Below are positions 47,577-57,807 of a DNA stretch of 64,000 bases, in pieces. The position numbers and the translations under genes were made by a program. Below the pieces are notes generated by a model that saw only the letters and a program-made list of their open reading frames with translations, had not been told where the DNA came from and ran no database searches. Each line of letters starts with the position of its first letter. The stretch's first letter is position 1. Source of the DNA: Naganishia liquefaciens (lineage: Eukaryota > Basidiomycota > Tremellomycetes > Filobasidiales > Filobasidiaceae); the NCBI GenBank assembly GCA_013423385.1, contig BLZA01000053.1, positions 248,001-312,000 of the forward strand. The letters are read 5' to 3'.

Positions 47577-48955
47577 CTACCTGGCTGGCTCTCCTCCGAT
47601 GGCGAGACCCTGGATATCCAAGCCAGGATCTTCTTTAGAAACCGCTTTCGTCAAATGGAAATCCTGCTGCAGTTCATACTTCAAAACGTCCTTCAGTTCC
47701 GCTGGAACTGTATAGCCCGCCTTAGACGATTGGCCTTCGTCTATTGGCACAAAGTCGATAATCAGGGAGTCCTTGACTGCGAAGACGGCGTCGTCTTTTA
47801 GGTAGTCGGATTCTCTGTCAAATACTTGTGACACTAGGGTCTTGTGTCCGGGAGCCTCGATCCAAAACTAGAAGGGCGATCCAAATACAATCAAGACAGA
47901 GCTCAGTTCCACCTCTGAGGCGACTCACATGAATATGAGCCGGTCTATAAGGGTGTCTGCCCATGAGTTGCAGCAATTTGCCGGCAGAATGGTCGAATGG
48001 AATAGGATACGGAGTCGGACGAAGACAGATGGTTTCGTAACGTCCATTCTCGTCCGTCGCGAAGCGCCCTCTGCAATGGTTCTGTGGTTTCGAAGGATCT
48101 TGAGCATCATAAAGACCGTCTGGTGCCTGGGGGCAGATGATAGATTCAGCGTCATGGAAATGTCGCCCTGCGTAGGTACATACATCGTGCCAGATATCAA
48201 CGGTGGCTCCCTTGATAGGCTTGCCTTCATGATCAAAGACCTGGCCGAACAATCGCGTATAGTCTGCATCCTTCTCAAACTGTCGTACTATGGTCGTGCC
48301 GTTGGGCTGAACCTGGACACCATGTCGGTAGAAGGGACCGAGAATGGCGGAGTGTGAGGCTTCGTTTGACTTGACTCGTTGTTCCTTCTTTGCCGCTTCT
48401 GAGGTTCGCTTGAATTCTAGAATATCTGTTGGCGGGAAGGTGAGGGAGTGTATAAGGATGACTGCCTCAGGGACATACCGACCAATGATTCAACACCCAA
48501 GACATCTGAAACTAGGACCTGCAAGGTGCAAGTGATGGGCGCGGCCTTCCTGACGAGATCAAGAAAAGCTTACCATTTCATCGCGTTGGTCGTTGGTGAC
48601 CTTTCCAGCTTCAACCAGCAATGCACAAGCAGCGACTGATTCATTATAGACAGCTCACTCAGCCTCTCATTTAAGCTCCCGGCCACAAAACTTACGCCAT
48701 TCTTCTACTGTGACATCGGCCTCGACAATAAACTCGTGCAATTTCTTGATCAAGATTGGACTGAAGAAGGAGTACTGTCAGCATGCGCAGCGGATTGACC
48801 TTGTTACTGCTGCGAACTCACAACGCCTTCCTGACTCTTGGTGAGGCTTTGCTACTGATTGCGGCGACAACACTCTGCGTATATTGCTCGAGGTCGATGT
48901 CTTCTGCGTAAGCATTGATAGTCTGACCAGAGGAAAAGCCTGTTGTGCCATTCAT
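47577..48955 (-). CDS. intradiol ring-cleavage dioxygenase, probably hydroxyquinol 1,2-dioxygenase
   Basis: Non-heme Fe(III) enzyme opening catechol-type rings between the hydroxyls. About 335 residues. Start MNGTTGFSSGQTINAYAEDI; the N-terminal helical dimer domain is spread over small exons. The catalytic domain has ILGPFYRHG, GKPIKGATVDIWHD and DGLYDAQDP (first Tyr ligand). It continues CRGRFATDENGRYETICLRP and TPYPIPFDHSAGKLLQLMGR (second Tyr), then HPYRPAHIHFWIEAPGHKTL (two His ligands). The DAVFAVKDSLIIDF segment resembles hydroxyquinol 1,2-dioxygenases (DAVFGVK.SL) more than catechol dioxygenases (DDFAFATRD.L), so maleylacetate would be the product. It fits functionally with the flavin monooxygenase at 32094 but is separated by 14 kb. 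Confidence 0.88.
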
Positions 48956-50032
48956 CTTGAAGTGTCGGTGCAAAAGCTATACTTGTTGGGCGATGTGACG
49001 TGTCGGCGTCTCTTCAGCTCTGGTGAACGGGTGTCGAAGCCAAGATAACTCAGACGATGTTATTTAGGAAGACGAGGGTTTCCATCCGTGATATACCAAA
49101 CTTCACTGGCTCTCTGCAACACCCGGCGACGTCCTGACGCGTTGCCCCGCATTGCGGACCGGCGGGACCGGCCATTTTGAACGCCTTGCTCCGCGGCCGA
49201 TGGGGCGAGAGACTGCCGTCGATATTGCAGCCTGGTAAGCTGGTGGTGAGGTTGGTGAGTATCTCGAAGGTAGACTATATACCAAGACTTGAGATCGATG
49301 ACTCCAGCAGAGACCCCCCCAGCGTTTCCAGTTTTCAGGGCAAGATGTCGCGGACAGCCTGCATCAATGCGGCTAAATACAAGCAAATGGCTCGCTGCTC
49401 AAGCAACACGTACGACGTGATCGCACAGGAATCATGAAGGAAGACAGACGAGGCAACTGAGGCTCCCAGATGTCAATAGCGTCACAGCCATGAACCATTA
49501 TAATATATGGTCGAGAGGAACAACGCTGAGATGCCTGAGATCGCCACACAGATCTCACCCTGTTGCGCGAAGGCTTGCTATGCCTTTCATACTCTTCATG
49601 GTATTCATAGGACGAAATTCCTGCAAAGCCCACCACTGAATCGAGTTGTCTTCGAAAGACACCGATGATGTTCAGCACAATCTGCGATGTTCGTTCTCCA
49701 GGAGACCGTGTTGCGGGTTTCTGTCTCAAATGACCGATATAGGCGGTTGAGGGGAAGTGTTGAGACCGAAAAAGTCGTCGATGCTTTCAGCTTAGCGTCT
49801 GCCCGAGATCGAAAGCGGAAAATAAATGCGAAATTCCCAATGGCTCAGGGTAACTGGACTGCCTTGTTGTGCGAAGTCGGCGAGATGAGATCAATGCCCT
49901 TAAAGCCCAACATGTTGAGAGATTCGTTGCCGCCAACCGGATGGATCGCGCAGATGTCGATCTCGTCAAGCGCTCGTTGGGCATGCGGCTTCATTTTGTC
50001 CTCCATAGACTCGAACCGTCTGCAGTCCGACA
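48956..50032. other. intergenic region upstream of the dioxygenase
   Basis: About 1.1 kb between two minus-strand genes. Open frames at 49373-49729 (minus) and 49687-50244 (plus) show no domain or splice logic. Nothing is called. Confidence 0.45.
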
Positions 50033-50455
50033 TCACACACCTCTCGTCGCACTTCGATCCACAACGCTCAATCGCACAGGAACCCTCTCCCCTTCCCTCG
50101 CATCGACCAGCACCCTCCCTCCGGGCGCAGCGTAGTCGGTCCGCTGGTGATCCGGGATGGGCAGGACGTAGGGTTCATAGTAGTATCCTGCTAATGCAAA
50201 GAGGAAAAAAGAACCCGAGATGGCGAGCCGTGCGGGTCGACTAAGAGCTAAAAGAAATAATGCGCGATCAGCGTCCATTGTAGTACAATACATAACAGGA
50301 AGAAGCTCTGGCGTACCTTGGTAGGACTGAAACACGCTTCGCCTGTTAGGTCCGCCTGACGATGTGGTTCCTGCGTTGGCCCTTGTTGCGGTATCTGCGA
50401 GTTTCCGGCCAGCGGAATCGTAGCCTGGCTTCATCGTAGGCTGAGGACCGGGCAT
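50033..50455 (-). CDS. small single-pass membrane protein, unknown function
   Basis: Two exons joined over a 69-nt intron (50248-50316, GTACGC to TTTTAG). The product of about 117 residues starts MPGPQPTMKPGYDSAGRKLA, continues SGGPNRRSVFQSYQALSRPA, then one hydrophobic span (LAISGSFFLFALAGYYYEPY) and a polar tail ending VVDRSATRGV. Without the splice the reading crosses an unlikely sequence, so the intron supports the gene. I cannot assign a family; small tail-anchored or mitochondrial inner-membrane proteins look like this. It shares a 308-bp divergent promoter with the b5-acyl-CoA dehydrogenase. Confidence 0.55.
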   Translation of the reverse strand: MPGPQPTMKPGYDSAGRKLADTATRANAGTTSSGGPNRRSVFQSYQGTPELLPVMYCTTMDADRALFLLALSRPARLAISGSFFLFALAGYYYEPYVLPIPDHQRTDYAAPGGRVLVDAREGERVPVRLSVVDRSATRGV

Positions 50456-50763
50456 GATGAATGGTGAGATCGAGTCATGCGTGTGATCTCCCCAGCGATA
50501 CACCTCAAGCAACGCGACCTGCAAGGTTTCAGTTCGAGATCCCGGAGGACGCCGGAAGAAGCGCAAAGTGGAATTTCATCTTCCCAAAGAAGCGCGCGAT
50601 GTGAGACAATCTCGCGGCAACCGGGAACCCAACTTTAGCCGACGGGCTGAGCGAAATCTAGACACGCTCACTGGATCGTCCGTGATAATAAAGCAAGTCA
50701 AAGGGGAATCCACAATCCCATCACAGGGTGTATTCATCCACGCCATACCACAGCGAACGCATC
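50456..50763. promoter_or_regulatory. bidirectional promoter, small membrane protein / b5-acyl-CoA dehydrogenase
   Basis: 308 bp between two divergent ATGs. No clear TATA was identified on either side. Confidence 0.4.
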
Positions 50764-53211
50764 ATGTCCTCCACGCAGACTACCACTCGAGCCCCGCCGG
50801 CCGCTGCGGCCAAGCCCGTGGACAAGGCGATCGTGCCCAAGGGTCAGCCATTGAAGCGATATTCTCGAGAAGAAGTGGCAAAGCACAACAAGGAAGGAGA
50901 TGTCGTGCGTAACCTCTCGTCATACCTGCGACGGAGAAGCTGCCTGATGATTGACGATTCTTGCGTATGACAGTGGGTCATTGTCGACTCGATCGTATAC
51001 GACTTGTCCAAGTTTGCCGAGATTCACCCTGGAGGTATTTCTGTCCTCCTCGACGCCGATGTCGGTACGTACCCGCTTCCATCCCTTTCAGCATTGCGCA
51101 TTCACTGACGTACATACCCTGACAGCCGGTAAGGAATGCACCGCCGTCTTCTTCGGTCTCCACCGACAAGAAATCCTTTACAACGAGCGATACGCCAAGC
51201 TCGTCATCGGACAAATTGAGAACGAGGAGCAGCTGATCAGGAGGAACGAAGCCGGAAGCCTGTCCCAGGTGCCGTACGCGGAGCCAATGTGGCTGACACC
51301 GGGCTTCAAGCGATCGCCGTATTTCAAGGAATCCCACTATGCTGTTCAGAAGGGTCAGTCTTCCATGTTTGATTCCTGATGTTCAGTGTCAGTGTTGATG
51401 CGTGAATTACAGCGGCACGAAAGTTTGTTGATGAGCACGTCTACCCTGACGCTCAAGCCTGTGAGGAGAGCGGTAAACGTGCAAGCCAGAAGATTCTGGA
51501 TATGATGGCGTAAGTTTGCAACCTCCCGCGTACCAACCTCACTCTAAAACCTCTCCCCATTCTCAGCGAATCCAACCTGCATGCTATGCGAATGGGTCCC
51601 GGTAAACACCTGCACGGCCGAACGCTCTTTGGCGGTATCGTCAAGCCAGAGGAATTCGACTACTTCCATGAAATGATCATCAACCAGGAACTCGCGCGTG
51701 TTCAGGCTCGTGGATACGGCGACGGCTTCCAAGCCGGAACTGTCATCGGTCTCCCGCCCGTGCTCAACTATGCCAACCCGACACTCAAGAAGGAAATCGT
51801 CGAGGGATGTTTCGGCGGCAAGAAGAACATCAGTCTTGCCATTTCCGAGGCGTTTGTCGGATCCGACGTGCAAGGTATGCGGACGCGAGCCGTCAAGAGC
51901 GAGGATGGAAAGTACTATACCATCAACGGCGCCAAGAAGTGGATTACGGGTGGCATGCATGCGCATTACTTCACGGTAGGGTGCAAGACGGATAAAGGGT
52001 TGACCGTGTTCTTGGTGCCGAGGCAGGAGGGCGTCGAGACACGGCCGATCAAGACGGCATATTCTGCCGCGGCGGGTACGGCGTATGTGACATTCAAGGA
52101 TGTAGGTCGTTGATTGCTTGATATTTTCGGGTCTGAAAGCTAACGATTATGTGCAGGTCAAGGTGCCGGCGGAGAATATGCTCGGTAAAGAGAATGAGGG
52201 TATCAAGGTCATTCGTGAGTAGCAAGGCGTCCATGAGAGAGTCATCGCTTACGCATGCACTGCACAGTGGCGAATTTCAACGTAAGAGGTTACGGGTGCA
52301 TCGCGTGCGGACTCTTGCTAATCAAGCAGCTCTTTTCGATTCGTCCTATCTCAGCATGAACGGTAAGTAACCCTTTTGTCATGCACGGTGAGGACTGCGC
52401 TGATAGGATGTTCTATTTTCCAGATGGGTCATGATCTGTTCCTCTGCCCGATCATCGCGAGCCGCCGTCGAAGAATGCATGAAGTAGGTGTGCGAGCGTT
52501 CTTAAGTCGACAAAGCTAATCGCGTCATGGGATAGGTGGGCTTGTCAACGACGAGTCTTTGGCGCGCCCTTGATCGCTCAACCCGTCATTCGACAAAAGT
52601 ACGTCGAGGCGATAATACGAAGCTTAAAGGCAGCTCTGATAACCAAAATATAGGTTGGCCGAAATGATGGCAAAGTGCGAAGCTATCCAGGCTTGGCTTG
52701 AGGTGCGGTCTTCCTGGTCCATTGGTTTTCTATTCCTGATCTGCTTCATACAGGCGGTAACCTATCAAATGTGCAACATGACATACGGAGAGATGTCCGA
52801 GAACTTGGCAGGGTGGGTATCTACCGGTCTTCCCGATAATTCGTGACCTAACCGTTCTTGACTACAGGCAAATCGCCTTCCTCAAGGCCTTTGCTACAAG
52901 GTGTGCCGGAGAGATTTCCAGTGATGCCGTTCAAGTAAGTCGAACAAGACTCACCCTCGCATCAATGCTGATCGAGGACTATCTGCGTAGATCTTCGGTG
53001 GTCGTGGCTTGACTCGTACGGGAATGGGCAAGCACATCGAAATGTTCAGGAGAACCCAGAAGTTCGACGCCATCTTGGGTGGCGCAGAAGAAGTCTTGTA
53101 TGATTTGGGAGTGCGACAGGCGTACGTATGCTTCCTGCTGGCCTCCGTCAACGGAAACTGACCGGTTCATCCAACAGTATGAAGAAGATGCCCAAGAATG
53201 CAAGGTTGTAA
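50764..53211 (+). CDS. acyl-CoA dehydrogenase with N-terminal cytochrome b5 domain
   Basis: Fungal fusion enzyme of fatty-acid oxidation. Start MSSTQTTTRAPPAAAAKPVD. The b5 domain (about residues 30-110) reads LKRYSREEVAKHNKEGDV-WVIVDSIVYDLSKFAE-IHPGG, with the heme His in HPGG and the second in FFGLHRQEIL. The dehydrogenase core follows: ARVQARGYGDGFQAGTVIGL, ISLAISEAFVGSDVQGMRT, YYTINGAKKWITGGMHAHYF, KVPAENMLGKENEGIKV. The C-terminal helical domain has QIFGGRGLTRTGMGKHIEM and AILGGAEEVLYDLGVRQA, with the catalytic Glu. It ends MKKMPKNARL. Two consecutive micro-exons, 14 nt (52268-52281) and 8 nt (52355-52362), are needed to restore the conserved NFNHERW. No N-terminal mitochondrial presequence is obvious. 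Confidence 0.92.
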
Positions 53212-53450
53212 TAGATGGGGAAAGGTTGTTATGCCCAGGCTTTTGGGCTATCACACTGAAAGAGGTCTTCCTTCCAGTTGTAATGGACATTCCTCTGTAT
53301 ATAGTGGAGATCATTGAAAGGTACTGTTGAATCACTCAAGATTGTCGTACGTGCGCAGTCTGATACTTGCAGAAGACTATAATATGATCGTGCGCAGATG
53401 CAGCACAAACATCGACGCAGAGCCGAGCAATTTGCGAGGGTCTCATCACC

Positions 53451-55820
53451 CTACTCCCCTTCAACCAGATAACTCGTCAAATCAACCTTGATTTGGCGAG
53501 CATACTCAAACACCATGTCCTTTGGCGCTTCGCACCTGATCAAGATATTATCGAGGCGGTCCCTGGGCGACATGCGGTTCAAGAGCCGCAGCGATTCCAG
53601 TTCTCGAATCTAGTGGATATAGCAATTAGCCCATGACCTTGATGCATCCTGGAATACGATTTACTAGCGCAAACAGACCGACACTTCTCGCAATCTCTTC
53701 GACTTCCTCTTCCCAGCACCGCAGTCTGGCGTTATCCTTGCGCCGTTTCCTGTCCATTCGCCTGGTCTCATCATCGACCATGCTGAAGTCCAAGGTGTTC
53801 TTGGCAGAACCCTTGCCCCCGATTACCCTGTCGCTTTTTCGTCGGCGGCTTGGCGAGTTTAGAACATCATCTGCGCCATCTACATCCATCGCTGCTGAAT
53901 CTTTGCCGTCCGAGTGCTCGGATTCCGAATCCGAATCCGAAAGATCCTCTGAGTCGTACGAGTCCTCGCGGAAGCCGTGTTCAGCGAGCAAGCTTTGGAA
54001 AATGGCCAGCATTCGTTCGAGAGGAAAGGATTTAGGCCCGAGCAGTCCCTGTGGTACTTTGCCAACCTTGCCGAGGGTCTTGACTTTCTTCAAGCCCGCC
54101 CCCGTTTTTTTGCCTGCGGACCCGGAACCTTCGTACCCTCGTCCAGCGGATCCTGCTGCATCTATCCCTGATCGACGCGTCTTTCCGCGCAGCGTCAAAG
54201 GTCCCCTTCCGAACATACGCAAATCCGTTCGCGGAGAATTGTAGGATGCGCAGTACGCGGCCAGGATGAGGTATTTCGCATAAAGCGGCAACCGGGGGAA
54301 CGTTGGCCGGGGAATTGGCGGTTTTGTTATCGGCATCGCTGCTAGTCTCGCCACGATCGGATCCTGCATCGCTCCGTTACGTTGCTGTTGTTCCTGCCGA
54401 ACCTGACTCGCCAGCGCAAACCAGGCCATCTCGTCACCTGCGTTCGCGCCACGTTCGAGCTCCTCCTCTGCCTCCTTGCGCTTTCGCTTCCGTTCGCCTG
54501 TAAAGACATCGAGGAATCGCGAGGCAGAGATGCGATTTGGAATGAGCGATTCGTTGGCGCTAGCGAACGCGTAGGCTGATCGATTTTTCAAGTCGGTAAG
54601 CAGCGGGTAGGTGATTTGTAGTGAATTGAGTGGGATATCTGTTTCGGCGATTTTAGGCATGCCATCCATCGGTTCACCATTCCATTTAAGGATTTGCCCT
54701 TCTTCGAGGTGTCGGAATCCATCGAGCGGTAGCATGTATATCTGCCACAATGTTTTGGCCAATCTCTCTGATTCGGAGATCAGGTCTACCGGTATAAGAT
54801 GGCAGCAGGCGGTGTAAAGCAGGTCTAGGAAATAGGGAAACAAAGGATGCAAGTTGCACGTTGACATCGCTCTCAGAATCTCTGTGAAAGGATCGTCAGC
54901 ATTGCAAGCATAGCGGCAGCATCGGGCTCACGATCTTTGCTCGGTGCGGTCAAAAACAAGTGATACGGCTCAGGAGCGTCGCCACCCAAGGGTCTGACAT
55001 CATCCCAAGAGCACAGTGAGCAGAGCACCAGACTTGTCGGGCATGAATCCATCTGCGATTGAGTGATTTAAGACTCATTCATTCTCGCACTTTCGAGCAA
55101 TGTTCAACTTACCATCTCGTTTAAGCGTAGTAGTGCGTGCCAGGTGGGACCAAGACATTTCTGCAGTAGCTGGCTCTCCAATATCACCAAAATCAACCCC
55201 AGCTCCATTCTGCGTTCACCATCCTTCTGTCCGAGACCGACTGCGATAATGTGCTGGTACGCATCCAGCATCAGGCGCAAGCGCGTAAGGAACACGTCCC
55301 ATCGATATACATCTTTGCCGACCAGCGGACGGAATGTCTCCTCGAATGTCGTGACAGCTGCAGGAAACGGATCCACGGATCCACGAATGCTTTTCCTCTT
55401 TCCAGCTTGTAGCATGGAACTTGAGCCAGTGTCGGATTCGCGGTGCCGTGCTGTGATGAGGCCGATTTTGCGCTTGATCCCAGAAAAAGCTGTGCGAAGG
55501 GTGGCGTTGTAGAAGGATTTCTGCGATAGGTTTGGTCCAAAGGCCGCCGAAGTGCTCGTCCCTTTCGGACCCTGGTCTGTTGCTCCTGCCAAAGCTGCCA
55601 AGTCTACCTTGACCGTTAACGTCCCGATCCTCACACCGGGGTCCTCGGATTTTGCAGGTATTCGTCCATCCTCGCCTACGGTCTCCTTGATCCCCTCTTC
55701 ATCTCCAAAGCCTGCTGGTAGCGCATATCCTGACGAATGATACGGATGGTGCAGATAGATGAAAGAAGGCGATATGGGAAGCGGGGACGATAGTGCGGTT
55801 GACAGTGGGTGTTGTTCCAT
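53451..55820 (-). CDS. ORC5: origin recognition complex subunit 5 (ORC5)
   Basis: DNA replication initiator subunit in the nucleus. The AAA+ half is divergent: SPSFIYLHHPYHSSGYA aligns where the P-loop should be, then LGLILVILESQLLQKCLG and PTWHALLRLNEM (Walker B/sensor region), and SLVLCSLCSWDDVRPLGG. The C-terminal ORC5 domain is clear: PLFPYFLDLLYTACCHLIP, LPLYAKYLILAAYCASYNSP, FPLERMLAIFQSLLAEHGF, an acidic linker, then RSVGLFAL. An intron (donor GTAAAT) leads to IRELESLRLLNRMSPRDRLD, ending DLTSYLVEGE. The start is taken at MEQHPLSTALSS; open reading continues upstream toward 56200 in other frames, so the 5' end is unresolved. About 730 residues. Confidence 0.82.
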
Positions 55821-56239
55821 TGCGATGTCCACGCTCGGGTTTTGTTCTCTTCGAGCTCCCAACACTTGACGATTACCTGAATTGCTACAGTCGGTGTCGC
55901 CGAACCAGAACCGTATCTTTCGCAAGTGAGATGTTGCAGACCACACTTGGAAACTTCCAAGCTTGAAGAGACAGATGCTAGATGGCGATCGAACATGGTG
56001 CATGCAGTTTGGGCGAAAAATGGTATAAACCCCAAATTGTGGTCATTATAGGGGTCGAGTGGGCTTGTCGACAACGATTCGTCATCTCCCGTCTCCCACT
56101 TCGAAACGACGATCCGGTCGACATGAAGATCTTCAGAGACGGATCTCTGGCATCTGTCTCAAAAATCCTTCCCTCTCGTTCTCTTAGCCGCCAAGCCTCA
56201 AAACCTGCCAGCGATATTTCGGGACAGCCGGTCACAAAG
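55821..56239. promoter_or_regulatory. divergent region between ORC5 and the RING gene
   Basis: About 420 bp. Both neighbouring start codons are uncertain: the RING frame stays open upstream to an ATG at 55982, and the ORC5 side is open on the minus strand. It may therefore hold N-terminal coding sequence as well as promoter. Confidence 0.4.
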
Positions 56240-57284
56240 ATGTCGACCTACGAAGGTGGCTGCAGCAATAACACATCTCACATGTATCTCGAGTGCTCAT
56301 CCTGTCTTCCGCGTAGATGATCACAACATTTCAGCTCAAGAACATTCTACCACGTCCACAAGAGCTGGAGACGCATCGGATTACGCAGCACGAGATGCGC
56401 CGCGGTCGTTTGAGGAATTCATGACCGAGCTGCAACGTATAGTTGGTGCAACCCGCTTCGGAGATGGGCCGACGGGGACGTCCGGAGTGGATGGCGGAGG
56501 TTTGATGGTTGATGAGGATCTGTATGAGGAGATTTTTGGGAACCTTGATACCCTGGGGGGAAAGTGAGTTCCGTTGGCTGTCTCCGGGGAAGAACTGATG
56601 CTAAGTTGTGTCGCCTTGCAGCGTGAGAGGTGCTTCGCCTGATTTCATAAAGGCTTTGCCGCGAGTAACGGAGGCGGAAATCAACGTTTACCCAGGCGGT
56701 TCGTCGGGATGGCAGGAGGTTATCCTTGAAGCTGACTGCATTCCAGAAGATGATCAGAACCAGTCATGTCCAATCTGTCTTCTTTCCTATGCCCAGATCC
56801 TTACGGAACTAGAATACGCTGAAGCAGCCGACTACCATGTCGGAGGAAACGTCGACGAGATGGGTCTCAGAAGGCTACCTTGTGGTTCTGGACGCGAAGA
56901 TACGACAGAGACCGGCACCAAGGGTCACATCATCTGCGGGAAATGTGCCGCAAAGTGGCTTCGGCTTGTGAGTCGTCATCGATGAATTTGCCTAAAAGTG
57001 TTTAATACATTACTTGCGCGGCGTTCCAGAACAATACCTGTCCGCTCTGCAGAGCTCAAATGGATCAGTCCATTCCTTCAACGTCGACACAGAGCGACAC
57101 GCAAGCTGAGCCTATGCTGCGGCTCTTCCAATCGCTGTTCGGTCACGCTCGCGAAGGAGAACAAAACGCGGACACGCCTTCCTCGGGCCGCGATGGCGGG
57201 ACTGATGGCTTCGGTCAGTTTGGAATGATGGGAGGCCATTCAAGACCGAGAGAGGACGACGATTTCAATTCCATGTATTCGTAG
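56240..57284 (+). CDS. RING-finger protein with expanded ring, probable E3 ubiquitin ligase
   Basis: About 290 residues. The first exon is very short (MSTYE, ATG at 56240). A donor at 56256 (GTGGCT) and an acceptor CGTAG at 56314 lead to DDHNISAQEHSTTST. The ring has SCPICLLSY (ligands 1-2), LRRLPCGSG (ligand 3), then after an inserted acidic stretch GHIICGKCAAKWLRL (His and two Cys), joined over an intron to NNTCPLCRAQ (ligands 7-8). Ligand 3 and the His are normally separated by one residue; here about 15 lie between. The C-terminal region is Gly/Asp-rich, ending DDDFNSMYS. No membrane segment. Function beyond ubiquitin ligation is not inferable. Confidence 0.75.
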
Positions 57285-57807
57285 TCAGCTGCACAATATC
57301 CGTACAATGGCAATTCCTCAAGTTTTGCGGAACGGTACGGGATAGGTGGCAAGGTCTGGATATGGAGATGAGGGAACAGCCACAACCATCCTCTCCATAC
57401 AGTCAATTGTCTCTGCCGGGAGGTCTGAAATTGATCGCGCTGACACTTAAAGCCGCACTTCCACAGTAGCGTTACGGACTTCTTGGCACAATGCGTTGAA
57501 GCGTATCTTCGTATTTACAAGACGAGGAGCACCGAAAAGCTGACGAGTTGTCGTAAGTTGTAGCGGGGAGGAAAGCGGCGGCTTCAGCCTTTGCATCCGG
57601 CGTTTCAGAAGTCGATTTCACTTCCAGCTTCCATCAAGCAATCATCTTTCCATCAAAGATTCTATGATCGATGGCCTGACTACGATTGTCGGATTGGTAT
57701 ATGTATATGAATCTACATCTGTTTTCTCGTCGAGAGAATCTCGTTCTCCTTGCTATTGTATGGCCCTCACACCGTGTACCATAGACTTTATTGCTTGCTA
57801 GACCACG
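57285..57807. promoter_or_regulatory. RING-gene 3' flank and amidase promoter
   Basis: A 520-bp spacer between two plus-strand genes. Nothing else was recognised. Confidence 0.5.

Noticed and set aside
49373-49729. Minus-strand open frame upstream of the dioxygenase
   Set aside because: No domain, no codon bias like its neighbours, no plausible introns.
53451-53666. ORC5 ending in the frame after NRIPGCIKVMG
   Set aside because: A GTAAAT donor just upstream joins in frame to IRELESLRLLNR, the conserved ORC5 C-terminus, so the read-through end is intronic.
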